A stretch of DNA of 5,368 bases from an uncultured Marmoricola sp. Its GTDB lineage: Bacteria; Actinomycetota; Actinomycetes; Propionibacteriales; Nocardioidaceae. The stretch lies in contig CALMMO010000200.1 in the NCBI GenBank assembly GCA_937868455.1, positions 1-5,368 of the forward strand. Reading direction: 5' to 3'. Positions 1 through 5,368 of this stretch are shown in pieces (position 1 is the first letter of the stretch; the number at the start of each line of letters is the position of its first letter). The notes below the pieces were generated by a model. That model saw nothing but the letters and a program-made list of their open reading frames with translations, was not told the DNA's origin and did no database searches. The position numbers and the translations under genes were made by a program.

Positions 1-307
1 GACCCATCTCCTCGGCCAGCGGCGCGTAATCAACGTTGCTCAGGCCCTCGCCGCCGTCCACGCCAAACCTCTTCGCGTAGTCGCCGGCGTGACTCTTGGG
101 CAAAAAGAGATTCCACAAGCCCTGGGCGCGAGCCTTCGTCCTCAGCTCGGCCAACACCGGCAGAGGAGTCCAACTGTCCTCACCCCGCGAACGCTTCTCG
201 GCTAGTTCGCGATGGTAGGCAGACTCGATCGGGGTGATCTCCTGTTGAACGAACGCCCGCACCCGTTGGGTCAGGTCAGCTGCACGCGGAGACGGTGAAA
301 AGTCCAT
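1..307 (-). CDS. Acyl-CoA dehydrogenase, N-terminal part (cut by window edge)
   Basis: The frame stays open from an ATG at 307-305 to the left edge, giving 102 residues beginning MDFSPSPRAADL. The segment has the usual start of the acyl-CoA dehydrogenase fold: an amphipathic helix (RVRAFVQQEITPIE, about residues 15-28), then PVLAELRTKARAQGLWNLFLP (about 49-69), then GLSNVDYAPLAEEMG just before the edge. The GLWN-LFLP and GLSN-DYAPLAE-MG blocks resemble the ACAD10/ACAD11-like branch; such proteins are usually about 400 residues, so roughly a quarter is visible. Known members use FAD to oxidise acyl-CoA to trans-2-enoyl-CoA in the cytoplasm and pass electrons to ETF. The FAD-binding regions and catalytic glutamate lie outside the window, so substrate and activity cannot be judged. 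The ribosome site is modest (GGGTCGGGAT just before ATG). It starts 78 bp after the upstream lipoprotein gene. The truncation is only the window boundary. Confidence -1.
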   Translation of the reverse strand, partial: MDFSPSPRAADLTQRVRAFVQQEITPIESAYHRELAEKRSRGEDSWTPLPVLAELRTKARAQGLWNLFLPKSHAGDYAKRFGVDGGEGLSNVDYAPLAEEMG

Positions 308-385
308 ATCCCGACCCTAATGCGGGTGGCTCTGGCGTGGGGAAAGTGGGACAAAACTCACCGTTGGTGTTACGGGGCTTGCGAG

Positions 386-916
386 CTACTTTTGCACAAC
401 CTCTTGGCAGGTTTGGACGACCGTCTGGAGGTCCTTGGTTGCCTTGGTTGGCTCGGCAGTCGCGCCGTTGAGCTTCCCGTCGCGCACGGCCTGAGCAATC
501 AGATCGCGGTCAATGTCATCCATGCACTTGATGTAGGCATCGAGGGTCTTGTCGTCAAGGCCTTGCATCGACTTCTTGAGGTCGTCACGCATCGAGGCGA
601 TATCGAAACAGTCGGCCACAGCGTTTCCGAATGCCGTCGCAGATTCCTTGCCCAACTTGGCCGGAGGGGCCTGGCCAATGGCACGGAAGTTCTTGTCGAC
701 GACCTTTTCTTCGACCAGCGCGTCGGCACCAACAGCAGCGACCCACTTGTCGGCGATGCACTTGTTGCTGGCCTGGCGGCTCTTGGGTGCATCTTTACCG
801 TTCCAGGCCTTGGCCAGTGAGTCGGCGGCGGTCTTGTCGTCCCCGCTCACTCCGCCGCAAGCGGATGTGAGCAGCAGCGCTGCTGTCGTACTCAGGGCGA
901 GCAGGGTCTTCTTCAC
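386..916 (-). CDS. Secreted lipoprotein of unknown function, paralogue 1
   Basis: This 176-residue protein starts at GTG (916-914), chosen because AGAGGA lies six bases upstream and the start directly yields a signal peptide. The N terminus has Lys2-Lys3, a hydrophobic stretch of about residues 4-16 and a permissive lipobox, LTSAC, with Cys20 as the expected lipidated residue followed by GG. Export, cleavage by lipoprotein signal peptidase and anchoring to the outer face of the membrane are inferred. The mature part is charged and probably helical, with no transmembrane segment and four cysteines (53, 103, 131, 170), suggesting two disulfides. Recognisable blocks are AWNGKDA (37-43), NKCIADKWV (51-59), FGNAVADCFDI (96-106) and DRDLIAQAVRD (136-146). 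All recur in the adjacent upstream gene, so the two are duplicates. I recognise no family. A role in beta-oxidation is not implied by the location alone. Confidence -1.
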   Translation of the reverse strand: MKKTLLALSTTAALLLTSACGGVSGDDKTAADSLAKAWNGKDAPKSRQASNKCIADKWVAAVGADALVEEKVVDKNFRAIGQAPPAKLGKESATAFGNAVADCFDIASMRDDLKKSMQGLDDKTLDAYIKCMDDIDRDLIAQAVRDGKLNGATAEPTKATKDLQTVVQTCQEVVQK

Positions 917-922
917 AATGGT

Positions 923-928
923 TCCTCT
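923..928 (-). promoter_or_regulatory. Ribosome binding site for lipoprotein paralogue 1
   Basis: AGAGGA on the minus strand ends six bases before the GTG at 916-914. It is the best Shine-Dalgarno match near the gene and decides the GTG start, which also places the signal peptide lysines at residues 2 and 3. Confidence -1.
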
Positions 929-991
929 GGTGTTCTAAGTCGGCCGGGCCACTTTACCCAGCCCACCTAGGTGATTGGTCAACGGCATCCG

Positions 992-1528
992 CTACTGGTC
1001 GATGTGAGCCTTTGTCTTGCACTCTCGGACTACGGCGTAGAAGTCGTCCATTGCCTTGGTCTGAGACCCACTGTTGCCCTGGATCCTCATGTCTCGCATC
1101 GCGTGGGCATACAAGGTGCGGTCGACTGATCCGAAACAGTCAATGAACGCGTCCATACGCTTGTCATCCACGTTCCATGCCGACTTCAGGCTCTCGCGGT
1201 CGACTTCCAGGTCGAAGCAATGCGCCATGGCATTGCCGTACGCCGTGGCAAGTTCGGAGTTCATCGTGTCAGGAAGAAGCGTGCTGGTCGGTACGAAACT
1301 TGCGTTGATCACACCGGCCTTCTCCAGTGTCTCTAGGCCTAGAGTCCCGACCCAATCCTCAGCGATGCACTCGTTTTGAGCCTTTCGAGCTGGCGAGGCA
1401 TCAAGGCCGTTCCATCCAGACGCTAGAGCCTCAGCGGTCTTCGTTTCTTCGCTACTGAGGCCCCCGCCACACCCGGCGCTCAGAATCATCGCTGTGGTCA
1501 CGCACAAAGCAGCAAAGGCCTTCTTCAT
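992..1528 (-). CDS. Secreted lipoprotein of unknown function, paralogue 2
   Basis: This 178-residue protein starts at ATG (1528-1526), with AGAAGGGTG shortly upstream. The signal peptide has Lys2-Lys3, a hydrophobic core to about residue 16 and the lipobox-like LSAGC ending in Cys20, followed by three glycines. The mature part carries four cysteines at 54, 104, 131 and 170, almost the same positions as in the downstream neighbour (53, 103, 131, 170). Shared blocks include GWNGLDA (38-44), NECIAEDWV (52-60), YGNAMAHCFD (97-106) and the DR..Y/L..A.RD segment around 136-146. An additional cysteine, Cys9, lies in the signal peptide. The gene is 75 bp upstream of its paralogue on the same strand, so the two may be co-transcribed. 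I saw no convincing promoter in 1529-1627. Codon use looks somewhat less GC-biased than in fadA and fadB, judged by eye. The family is not recognised; a membrane-anchored extracytoplasmic role is inferred from the signal only. Confidence -1.
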   Translation of the reverse strand: MKKAFAALCVTTAMILSAGCGGGLSSEETKTAEALASGWNGLDASPARKAQNECIAEDWVGTLGLETLEKAGVINASFVPTSTLLPDTMNSELATAYGNAMAHCFDLEVDRESLKSAWNVDDKRMDAFIDCFGSVDRTLYAHAMRDMRIQGNSGSQTKAMDDFYAVVRECKTKAHIDQ

Positions 1529-1627
1529 GTTTCACCCTTCTGCTTCGAGTAAATGCGGCGAGACTAGTTAGCTCAGTTCCAAAACGAGAGCGCTGACGCG
1601 GCCCTCCAACGAGTGCTTTGGGCCACT

Positions 1628-1663
1628 ACTTCACATGGAAAACTTGCGCTTCCCATGTGAAGT
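1628..1663. repeat. 11-bp inverted repeat overlapping the fadB terminator stem
   Basis: ACTTCACATGG at 1628-1638 is the exact reverse complement of CCATGTGAAGT at 1653-1663, separated by 14 bases. The right arm is also part of the longer stem at 1640-1685, so only one of the two hairpins can form at a time. Its function is unknown; it may be part of a larger repeat element or simply a degenerated terminator copy. Confidence -1.
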
Positions 1664-1685
1664 TTCACGTGGGAAGCGCAAGTTT
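1640..1685 (-). terminator. Long hairpin after fadB, probable transcription terminator
   Basis: Bases 1640-1661 pair with 1664-1685 in a stem of about 22 bp with one imperfect position (1656/1669) and a tiny central loop, in practice four or more bases. It lies downstream of the fadB stop in the direction of transcription. Read on the minus strand, the stem ends in a run of four T (complement of 1639-1642), a weak U-tail. The size and position fit a factor-independent terminator closing the fadA-fadB operon and insulating the lipoprotein genes. Actinobacterial terminators often have a poor U-tail, so the short run is not disqualifying. It could alternatively be an intergenic repeat element with another role. 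Confidence -1.
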
Positions 1686-1706
1686 CACCGGGTACCCGGT
1701 GAAACT
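1681..1706. repeat. Perfect 26-bp palindrome between fadB and the terminator stem
   Basis: The sequence from AGTTTCACCGGG through the central TA to its exact complement is a perfect palindrome centred between 1693 and 1694; pairing stops on both sides. It starts 14 bases after the fadB stop and shares its left end (1681-1685) with the preceding long stem. As RNA it forms a strong 11-bp stem with a small loop, but no T-run follows on the minus strand. It may act as the first of two tandem terminators, or as a protein-binding site. Its TTCACC/GGTGAA arms recur in the palindrome at 5343-5368. Confidence -1.
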
Positions 1707-1719
1707 ACACCCCCCAAGA

Positions 1720-3903
1720 TCAAGCCGGGAAAGCTTCACCCTTCTCGGCCATCTCAACCAAACGGGCGGTGGGGCGGAAGCGCTCGCCGTACTTGTCGGC
1801 CAACTCGTTAGCCCGCGCAACAAACCCCTTGAGTCCATGACCAGTAGCACCGGAGTAGCCGGTCATGATCTGGGCAGCACCACCGGTGGCTGGCGGGAAG
1901 CCGATGCCCATGATGGAGCCGATGTTGGCGGCCGCGGCCGACTCGATGACGCCTTCTTCGAAGCACTTTGCGGTTTCGAGGGCCTCGATGAAGGTGAGTC
2001 GGTCACGCAGGTCGTTGAGGTCGGCGTGCTCGGCGGCGGCCGGGAAGAGGTCGTTGAGTCCGCTCCACAAGCCCTGGCGTTGGCCGGCTTCGTCGTACTC
2101 ATAGAACCCAGCACCACGCAAGCGTCCAGCCCGACCAGCCTCGATCATCTTGGCCACCACGCCATCGGCGGGGTGTGCTTCGACGACCAGACCGTCACGC
2201 TCGGCGGCGTCACGGGTGGCTTTGCGGATCTTGGCCATCAGTTCCATGTTGAGTTCGTCGCTGAGTTGCAAGATTCCGACCGGGTAACCGGCGGTGGTCG
2301 ATGCCCGCTCGATCGACATCGGGGCGACGCCCTCGGCCAGCATGCTGAGGCCTTCGTTGACGCGGAATCCGATGACACGTGAGGTGTAGAACCCGCGGCT
2401 GTCGTTGACCACGATCGGGGTCTTGCGCAGTTGCATCACGATGTCGAGAGCGTGTGCCACGGCCTGGTCGTTGGACTCCTTGCCGCGGATGATCTCGACC
2501 AGCGGCATCTTGTCGACGGGGGAGAAGAAGTGCAGACCGATGAAGTCAGCCGGACGCTCCACGCCGGTGGCCAGTTCGGTGATCGGCAGGGTGGAGGTGT
2601 TGGAGCACAAGAGCGCGTCGGCGTTGATGTACGGCGCGATTTCGGCAAACACCTGCTTCTTCAACGACGGGTCCTCAAAGACTGCCTCGATCACGGTGTC
2701 GCAACCGGCGGTGTCTGCGGGGTCAGCAGTTGGGTGGATGCGGGCCAAGATCTCATCGGCCTTGTCTTGCGTCATCTTGCCGCGGCTGATGGCCTTGTCG
2801 AGCAGCTTGACTGAGTAGTTCTTGCCGCGTTCGGCGGCTTCGGCTGAGACGTCCTTGAGTACGACGTCCATGCCCGAGCGTGCCGCCGAGTAGGCGATGC
2901 CTGCACCCATCATTCCGGCGCCGAGCACAGCCACCTTCTTCGCCGTACGCTTCTCGACGCCAGCGGGACGCAACGAGCCAGAGTTGATGGCCTGGAGGTC
3001 GAAGAAGAAGGCCTGGATCATGTTCTTGGCGTTGGCGCCGGTGACCAGGTTGACGAAGTAGCGGGTCTCGATGCGCGAGGCGGTGTCGAAGTCGACGGCT
3101 GCCCCTTCGACTGCTGCGGCGAGGATCGCTTTCGGAGCGGGCATGTCGGCACCCTTGAGCTGGGTGCGCAGCATCGCGGGGAAGGCAGGCAAGAAGGCTG
3201 CCAGTGACGGCGACTTGGGGGTGCCGCCGGGCATCTTGTAGCCCTCGCGATCCCAAGGCTGCTTGGCTTCAGGGTTGGCCTTGATCCAGGTCTTGGCAGC
3301 GGGGATGAGTTCGTCCAAGGTGGCGACAGTCTCATCGATGAGGCCCTTGGCCTTGGCGTCTTCGGGGGTGAACCTGGTGCCTTGCAACAACACGTTCATC
3401 AGGGCGTCGGAGATGCCCATCATGCGCACGGTGCGGGTGATGCCACCCCCACCTGGGAGCAGACCCAAGGTGACCTCGGGCAGACCCAACTGCACTGAGC
3501 GGTCCGCCCAGGCCACGCGGTGGTGACAGGCGAGTGCGATCTCAAGTCCGCCACCCAGCGCGGCACCGTTGATGGCGGCTACAACAGGGTGGGGGTAGGT
3601 CTCAAGGCGTCGCAGGCCGGCCTTGATGTCTTGGGCTCCCGCGAAGATCTCGGCTGCGTTTGCCGGGCCAGCGCCCACCATCGACTTGAGGTTGCCACCT
3701 GCGAAGAAGGTCTTCTTCCCGCTGGCGATGACCACACCAGTGACGGAGTCGACTTCGGCATAGAGCCGCTCGACAGCGGCGGCCATCGACTCCTTGTAGA
3801 GCTCGTTCATGGTGTTCGCACCCGCGGTGGGGTCATCCATGGTCAAGGTGACGATGCCGTCGGAGTCCTTGTCGTACCTAACTGCGCTTTGGTTCTCACT
3901 CAT
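1720..3903 (-). CDS. fadB: FadB-type trifunctional enzyme alpha subunit (enoyl-CoA hydratase / 3-hydroxyacyl-CoA dehydrogenase)
   Basis: The 727-residue product matches the usual length of fused FadB proteins. It hydrates trans-2-enoyl-CoA and then oxidises the L-3-hydroxyacyl-CoA with NAD+, in the cytoplasm, as the alpha subunit of the beta-oxidation complex. Residues 1-190 are the crotonase domain: oxyanion-hole segments FFAGGNLK (66-73) and NGAALGGGLE (112-121), with Glu121 and Glu143 (LPEVTLGLLPGGGG) at the two catalytic positions. A helical linker follows. The NAD-binding Rossmann fold starts near 322 with GAGMMGAG (328-335). The dehydrogenase centre shows SNTS (434-437) and GLHFFSPVDKMPLVE, with His458 and Glu470 as the catalytic pair. 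Two C-terminal helical domains cover about 505-605 and 635-720. All key residues are present, so the enzyme should be active. ATG at 3903-3901 was chosen because AAAGGA lies six bases upstream. An in-frame ATG at 3948 would add 15 residues but has no ribosome site. Chain-length preference cannot be read from the sequence. Confidence -1.
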   Translation of the reverse strand: MSENQSAVRYDKDSDGIVTLTMDDPTAGANTMNELYKESMAAAVERLYAEVDSVTGVVIASGKKTFFAGGNLKSMVGAGPANAAEIFAGAQDIKAGLRRLETYPHPVVAAINGAALGGGLEIALACHHRVAWADRSVQLGLPEVTLGLLPGGGGITRTVRMMGISDALMNVLLQGTRFTPEDAKAKGLIDETVATLDELIPAAKTWIKANPEAKQPWDREGYKMPGGTPKSPSLAAFLPAFPAMLRTQLKGADMPAPKAILAAAVEGAAVDFDTASRIETRYFVNLVTGANAKNMIQAFFFDLQAINSGSLRPAGVEKRTAKKVAVLGAGMMGAGIAYSAARSGMDVVLKDVSAEAAERGKNYSVKLLDKAISRGKMTQDKADEILARIHPTADPADTAGCDTVIEAVFEDPSLKKQVFAEIAPYINADALLCSNTSTLPITELATGVERPADFIGLHFFSPVDKMPLVEIIRGKESNDQAVAHALDIVMQLRKTPIVVNDSRGFYTSRVIGFRVNEGLSMLAEGVAPMSIERASTTAGYPVGILQLSDELNMELMAKIRKATRDAAERDGLVVEAHPADGVVAKMIEAGRAGRLRGAGFYEYDEAGQRQGLWSGLNDLFPAAAEHADLNDLRDRLTFIEALETAKCFEEGVIESAAAANIGSIMGIGFPPATGGAAQIMTGYSGATGHGLKGFVARANELADKYGERFRPTARLVEMAEKGEAFPA

Positions 3904-3909
3904 TGCGTT

Positions 3910-3915
3910 TCCTTT
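3910..3915 (-). promoter_or_regulatory. Ribosome binding site deciding the fadB start
   Basis: AAAGGA on the minus strand ends six bases before ATG 3903-3901. This favours a 727-residue FadB over a 742-residue form from the ATG at 3948-3946, before which no purine-rich site is visible (CGACCACTTCGT). Confidence -1.
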
Positions 3916-3941
3916 GTGCTGAGAAGTTGGTCGGGGAGCAG

Positions 3942-3985
3942 ACGTCATACGAAGTGGTCGCTATAGGGCGCGCGACGTATGACGT
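3942..3985. repeat. 10-bp inverted repeat in the fadA-fadB spacer
   Basis: ACGTCATACG at 3942-3951 is exactly complementary to CGTATGACGT at 3976-3985, separated by 24 bases. Inside the gap, GTCGC at 3957-3961 can pair with GCGAC at 3972-3976, giving an inner stem that shares one base with the outer arm. The element fills much of the 102-bp spacer between the fadA stop and the fadB start. It could be an RNA hairpin that tunes the relative output of the two subunits, or an operator of an internal promoter. The sequence alone does not decide this. Confidence -1.
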
Positions 3986-4005
3986 ACGGCGAGGCAGTAC
4001 GACGC

Positions 4006-5217
4006 CTAGACGAGCTCGACGATGGTCGCGATGCCCATGCCGCCACCAACACACAAGGTGGCGAGGCCGCGCTTCTTGCCTTGACGCTCAAGTTCGTCGA
4101 TCAAGGTGCCCAAGATCATCGCTCCGGTTGCACCGAGGGGGTGTCCCATCGCGATCGCGCCGCCGTTGACGTTGGTGATCGAGTCGTCAATGCCCATGTC
4201 CTTCATGAACCGCAGTGCCACTGCAGCAAAGGCTTCGTTGATCTCGAAGAGGTCGATGTCTTCGACCTTGAGACCAGCCTTCGCCAACGCCTTGCGGGCA
4301 GCGGGAGCCGGGCCGGTGAGCATGATCGTCGGGTCGGCGCCAGAAACTGCGGCGGAGACGATGCGCGCGCGAGGAGTCAGGCCGAGGTCCTTGCCCACCT
4401 GCTCCGAACCGATCGCCACGATCGCAGCACCATCAACGATGCCTGAGGAGTTGGCGGCGGTGTGCACGTGGTCGATCTGCTCGATCCAGTGGTACTTCTC
4501 CAGCGCCACATTGCCGAAGCCGGCTTGGGCGCTCATGCCCGCGAAGCTCGGCTTGAGACCAGCCAGGCCCTCAACAGTCGAGGTGGGCTTGATGAACTCG
4601 TCACGGTCGAGCACCGTGATGCCGTTGAAGTCGGTGACGGGCACGATCGACTTGGCAAAGCGAGCCTCATCCCACGCCTTGGCCGCCCGCTGGTTGGACT
4701 GTACGGCGAACGCGTCGACGTCTTCGCGAGTGAAACCTTCGATCGTGGCAATCAAGTCAGCACCGATCCCTTGGGGCACGAAGCCGGTGTGGAGCGCAGT
4801 GCGCGGGTCAGTTGCCCAAGCGCCACCGTCGGCGCCCATGGGCACCCGGCTCATTGACTCGACTCCGCCGGCAAGGATCAGGTCCTCAAACCCGCCGCGA
4901 ACTCGGCTCGCAGCTTGGTTAACGGCCTCGAGTCCGCTGGCGCAGAAGCGGTTCAACTGCACACCGGCCACAGTCTCGGGGTAGTCAGCGGCCAGCGCAG
5001 CGGTCTTGGCCAAGTCACCACCTTGGTCACCGACGGGGGTCACGATGCCGAGCACCACGTCATCGACGCGGTTGGGGTCAAAGCCCTCGTTGCGCTCCTT
5101 GACGGCGTCGAGCAGGCCGACCACCAAGTCAACGGGCTTCACTTCGTGGAGCGAGCCGTCCTTCTTACCTTTGCCTCGCGGGGTGCGAATGGCGTCGTAC
5201 ACGAATGCTTCAGGCAT
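4006..5217 (-). CDS. fadA: FadA-type thiolase (acetyl-CoA C-acyltransferase), trifunctional enzyme beta subunit
   Basis: The 403-residue product is a degradative thiolase, which cleaves 3-ketoacyl-CoA with CoA to acetyl-CoA and a shortened acyl-CoA. N-terminal [13 protein letters not shown] (8-19) opens the fold. Cys92 in [12 protein letters not shown] is the acyl-accepting nucleophile, followed by [11 protein letters not shown] (117-127). The C-terminal half has NEAF (327-330), [14 protein letters not shown] with His359, and CVGGGMG with Cys389 as the acid/base residue. The stretch [14 protein letters not shown] (252-265) is typical of FadA/TFP-beta proteins. No catalytic residue is missing. 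The start was placed at ATG 5217-5215, where AGGAAG lies ten bases upstream and the protein begins MPEAFVYD, the normal thiolase start. A TTG at 5250-5248 would add 11 residues ([11 protein letters not shown]) unlike the family. fadB follows 102 bp downstream, the fadA-fadB order known for the Mycobacterium tuberculosis trifunctional enzyme (Rv0859-Rv0860), so assembly with FadB into an alpha2beta2-like complex is likely. Confidence -1.
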   Translation of the reverse strand: MPEAFVYDAIRTPRGKGKKDGSLHEVKPVDLVVGLLDAVKERNEGFDPNRVDDVVLGIVTPVGDQGGDLAKTAALAADYPETVAGVQLNRFCASGLEAVNQAASRVRGGFEDLILAGGVESMSRVPMGADGGAWATDPRTALHTGFVPQGIGADLIATIEGFTREDVDAFAVQSNQRAAKAWDEARFAKSIVPVTDFNGITVLDRDEFIKPTSTVEGLAGLKPSFAGMSAQAGFGNVALEKYHWIEQIDHVHTAANSSGIVDGAAIVAIGSEQVGKDLGLTPRARIVSAAVSGADPTIMLTGPAPAARKALAKAGLKVEDIDLFEINEAFAAVALRFMKDMGIDDSITNVNGGAIAMGHPLGATGAMILGTLIDELERQGKKRGLATLCVGGGMGIATIVELV

Positions 5218-5227
5218 GGGAGATCTG

Positions 5228-5233
5228 CTTCCT
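5228..5233 (-). promoter_or_regulatory. Ribosome binding site for fadA
   Basis: AGGAAG on the minus strand lies ten bases before ATG 5217-5215. The spacing is slightly long, but this is the only purine-rich site near the start, and it sits inside the reading frame that the alternative TTG start would use. Confidence -1.
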
Positions 5234-5250
5234 ACTCGCGGGTAATGCAA

Positions 5251-5279
5251 ATTGTGTCAGCCCGATCCAGAGCCTCCAA
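5251..5279 (-). promoter_or_regulatory. Possible housekeeping-type promoter for fadA-fadB
   Basis: On the minus strand TTGGAG (5279-5274) and CACAAT (5256-5251) are separated by exactly 17 bases. They match three and four of six positions of the -35 and -10 consensus. Transcription would begin near 5244 and leave a leader of about 27 bases holding the AGGAAG site. The match is weak, so this is a candidate only. Confidence -1.
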
Positions 5280-5316
5280 CTCCGTGTGGCGAGACTCACC
5301 AGCCGGGTGTCGAAAT

Positions 5317-5324
5317 CCCAGGTT
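5317..5324. repeat. Extra half-site copy next to the upstream palindrome
   Basis: CCCAGGTT at 5317-5324 repeats, in the same orientation, the left-arm segment CCCAGGTT at 5347-5354 of the palindrome at 5343-5368. The copies are 30 bp apart start to start, close to three helical turns. This could be an additional half-operator upstream of the candidate fadA promoter, or a chance match. Confidence -1.
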
Positions 5325-5342
5325 AAGTACCCCGTTTGTCAC

Positions 5343-5368
5343 TTCACCCAGGTTGCAACCTGGGTGAA
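5343..5368. repeat. Perfect 26-bp palindrome at the right window edge, upstream of fadA
   Basis: From TTCACCCAGGTTG at 5343-5355 to its exact complement at 5356-5368 the sequence is a perfect palindrome, and it may continue beyond the window. It lies about 125 bp upstream of the fadA start. It could be the terminator of an unseen upstream gene, although no T-run follows on the minus strand, or an operator for a dimeric repressor of the fad operon. The extra CCCAGGTT copy nearby mildly favours an operator. Its TTCACC/GGTGAA ends match those of the palindrome at 1681-1706, which mildly favours a shared terminator or repeat family instead. Confidence -1.

Noticed and set aside
352..369. Small hairpin after lipoprotein paralogue 1 (CACC-AAC-GGTG followed by TTTT on the minus strand)
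   Set aside because: The stem is only four base pairs; too weak to call a terminator, although its position would fit.
320..820. Plus-strand open frame of 166 codons opposite lipoprotein paralogue 1
   Set aside because: The minus-strand frame has a signal peptide, a ribosome site and a paralogue next door; the plus-strand frame has none of these.
937..973. Short palindromes between the two lipoprotein genes (bulged hairpin 937-954 and CACCTAGGTG at 964-973)
   Set aside because: Stems are short and no T-run follows, so neither a terminator nor an operator can be supported. The 75-bp spacer may still hold weak regulation.
1529..1627. Search for a promoter upstream of lipoprotein paralogue 2
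   Set aside because: TTGGAA and TAACTA words occur on the minus strand, but no pair with proper spacing was found, and a GGAAC extracytoplasmic-sigma type match lacks a partner at the right distance.
1618..2382. Long plus-strand open frame (254 codons) opposite the end of fadB
   Set aside because: It lies mostly antisense to fadB, whose motifs are unmistakable, and its product shows no domain. GC-rich codon bias commonly leaves the opposite strand open. Its first part merely translates the hairpin cluster.
3946..3971. Resemblance to a T7 promoter on the plus strand (ATACGA then CTATAGGG)
   Set aside because: The two blocks are eight bases apart instead of four, there are no phage or vector genes around, and the genes here run on the other strand. 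Chance similarity.
4106..4984. Plus-strand open frame of 292 codons opposite fadA
   Set aside because: It is fully antisense to the thiolase, has no recognisable motif and no clear ribosome site, and is explained by codon bias.
5218..5250. Upstream TTG start for fadA, adding 11 residues
   Set aside because: The extra residues do not resemble thiolase N termini, and the AGGAAG ribosome site would lie inside the coding region; ATG at 5217 gives the normal family start.

Overview
The window carries five genes, all on the minus strand, and looks like a chromosomal segment from a high-G+C actinobacterium, most likely of the Nocardioides/Propionibacteriales kind. That placement is inferred from the GC-rich codon use, the actinobacterial style of the lipoproteins, and the match of the fadA-fadB pair to the mycobacterial trifunctional enzyme arrangement. 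No phylogenetic search was possible.

In the direction of transcription (high to low coordinates), the window opens at its right edge with a perfect 26-bp palindrome (5343-5368) and a short leader. Next come fadA, a thiolase (5217-4006), and fadB, a fused enoyl-CoA hydratase/3-hydroxyacyl-CoA dehydrogenase (3903-1720). Together they should form the two subunits of a trifunctional beta-oxidation complex. They are separated by a 102-bp spacer that holds a 10-bp inverted repeat. The operon ends in a dense cluster of overlapping inverted repeats (1628-1706), the best terminator candidate in the window.

Beyond it lie two tandem paralogous genes for small secreted lipoproteins of unknown function (1528-992 and 916-386), which share four aligned cysteines in the mature part. 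At the left edge is the N-terminal third or quarter of an acyl-CoA dehydrogenase (307 to beyond base 1). It would catalyse the first step of the cycle that FadB and FadA complete, so the two ends of the window are linked by pathway although the lipoproteins sit between them.

No RNA genes, mobile elements, CRISPR arrays or phage genes were seen. The longest stretch without a gene is 191 bases (1529-1719). Nothing here amounts to a clearly new system. The items most worth a second look are the lipoprotein pair, the hairpin cluster after fadB, and the palindrome with an extra half-site upstream of fadA.
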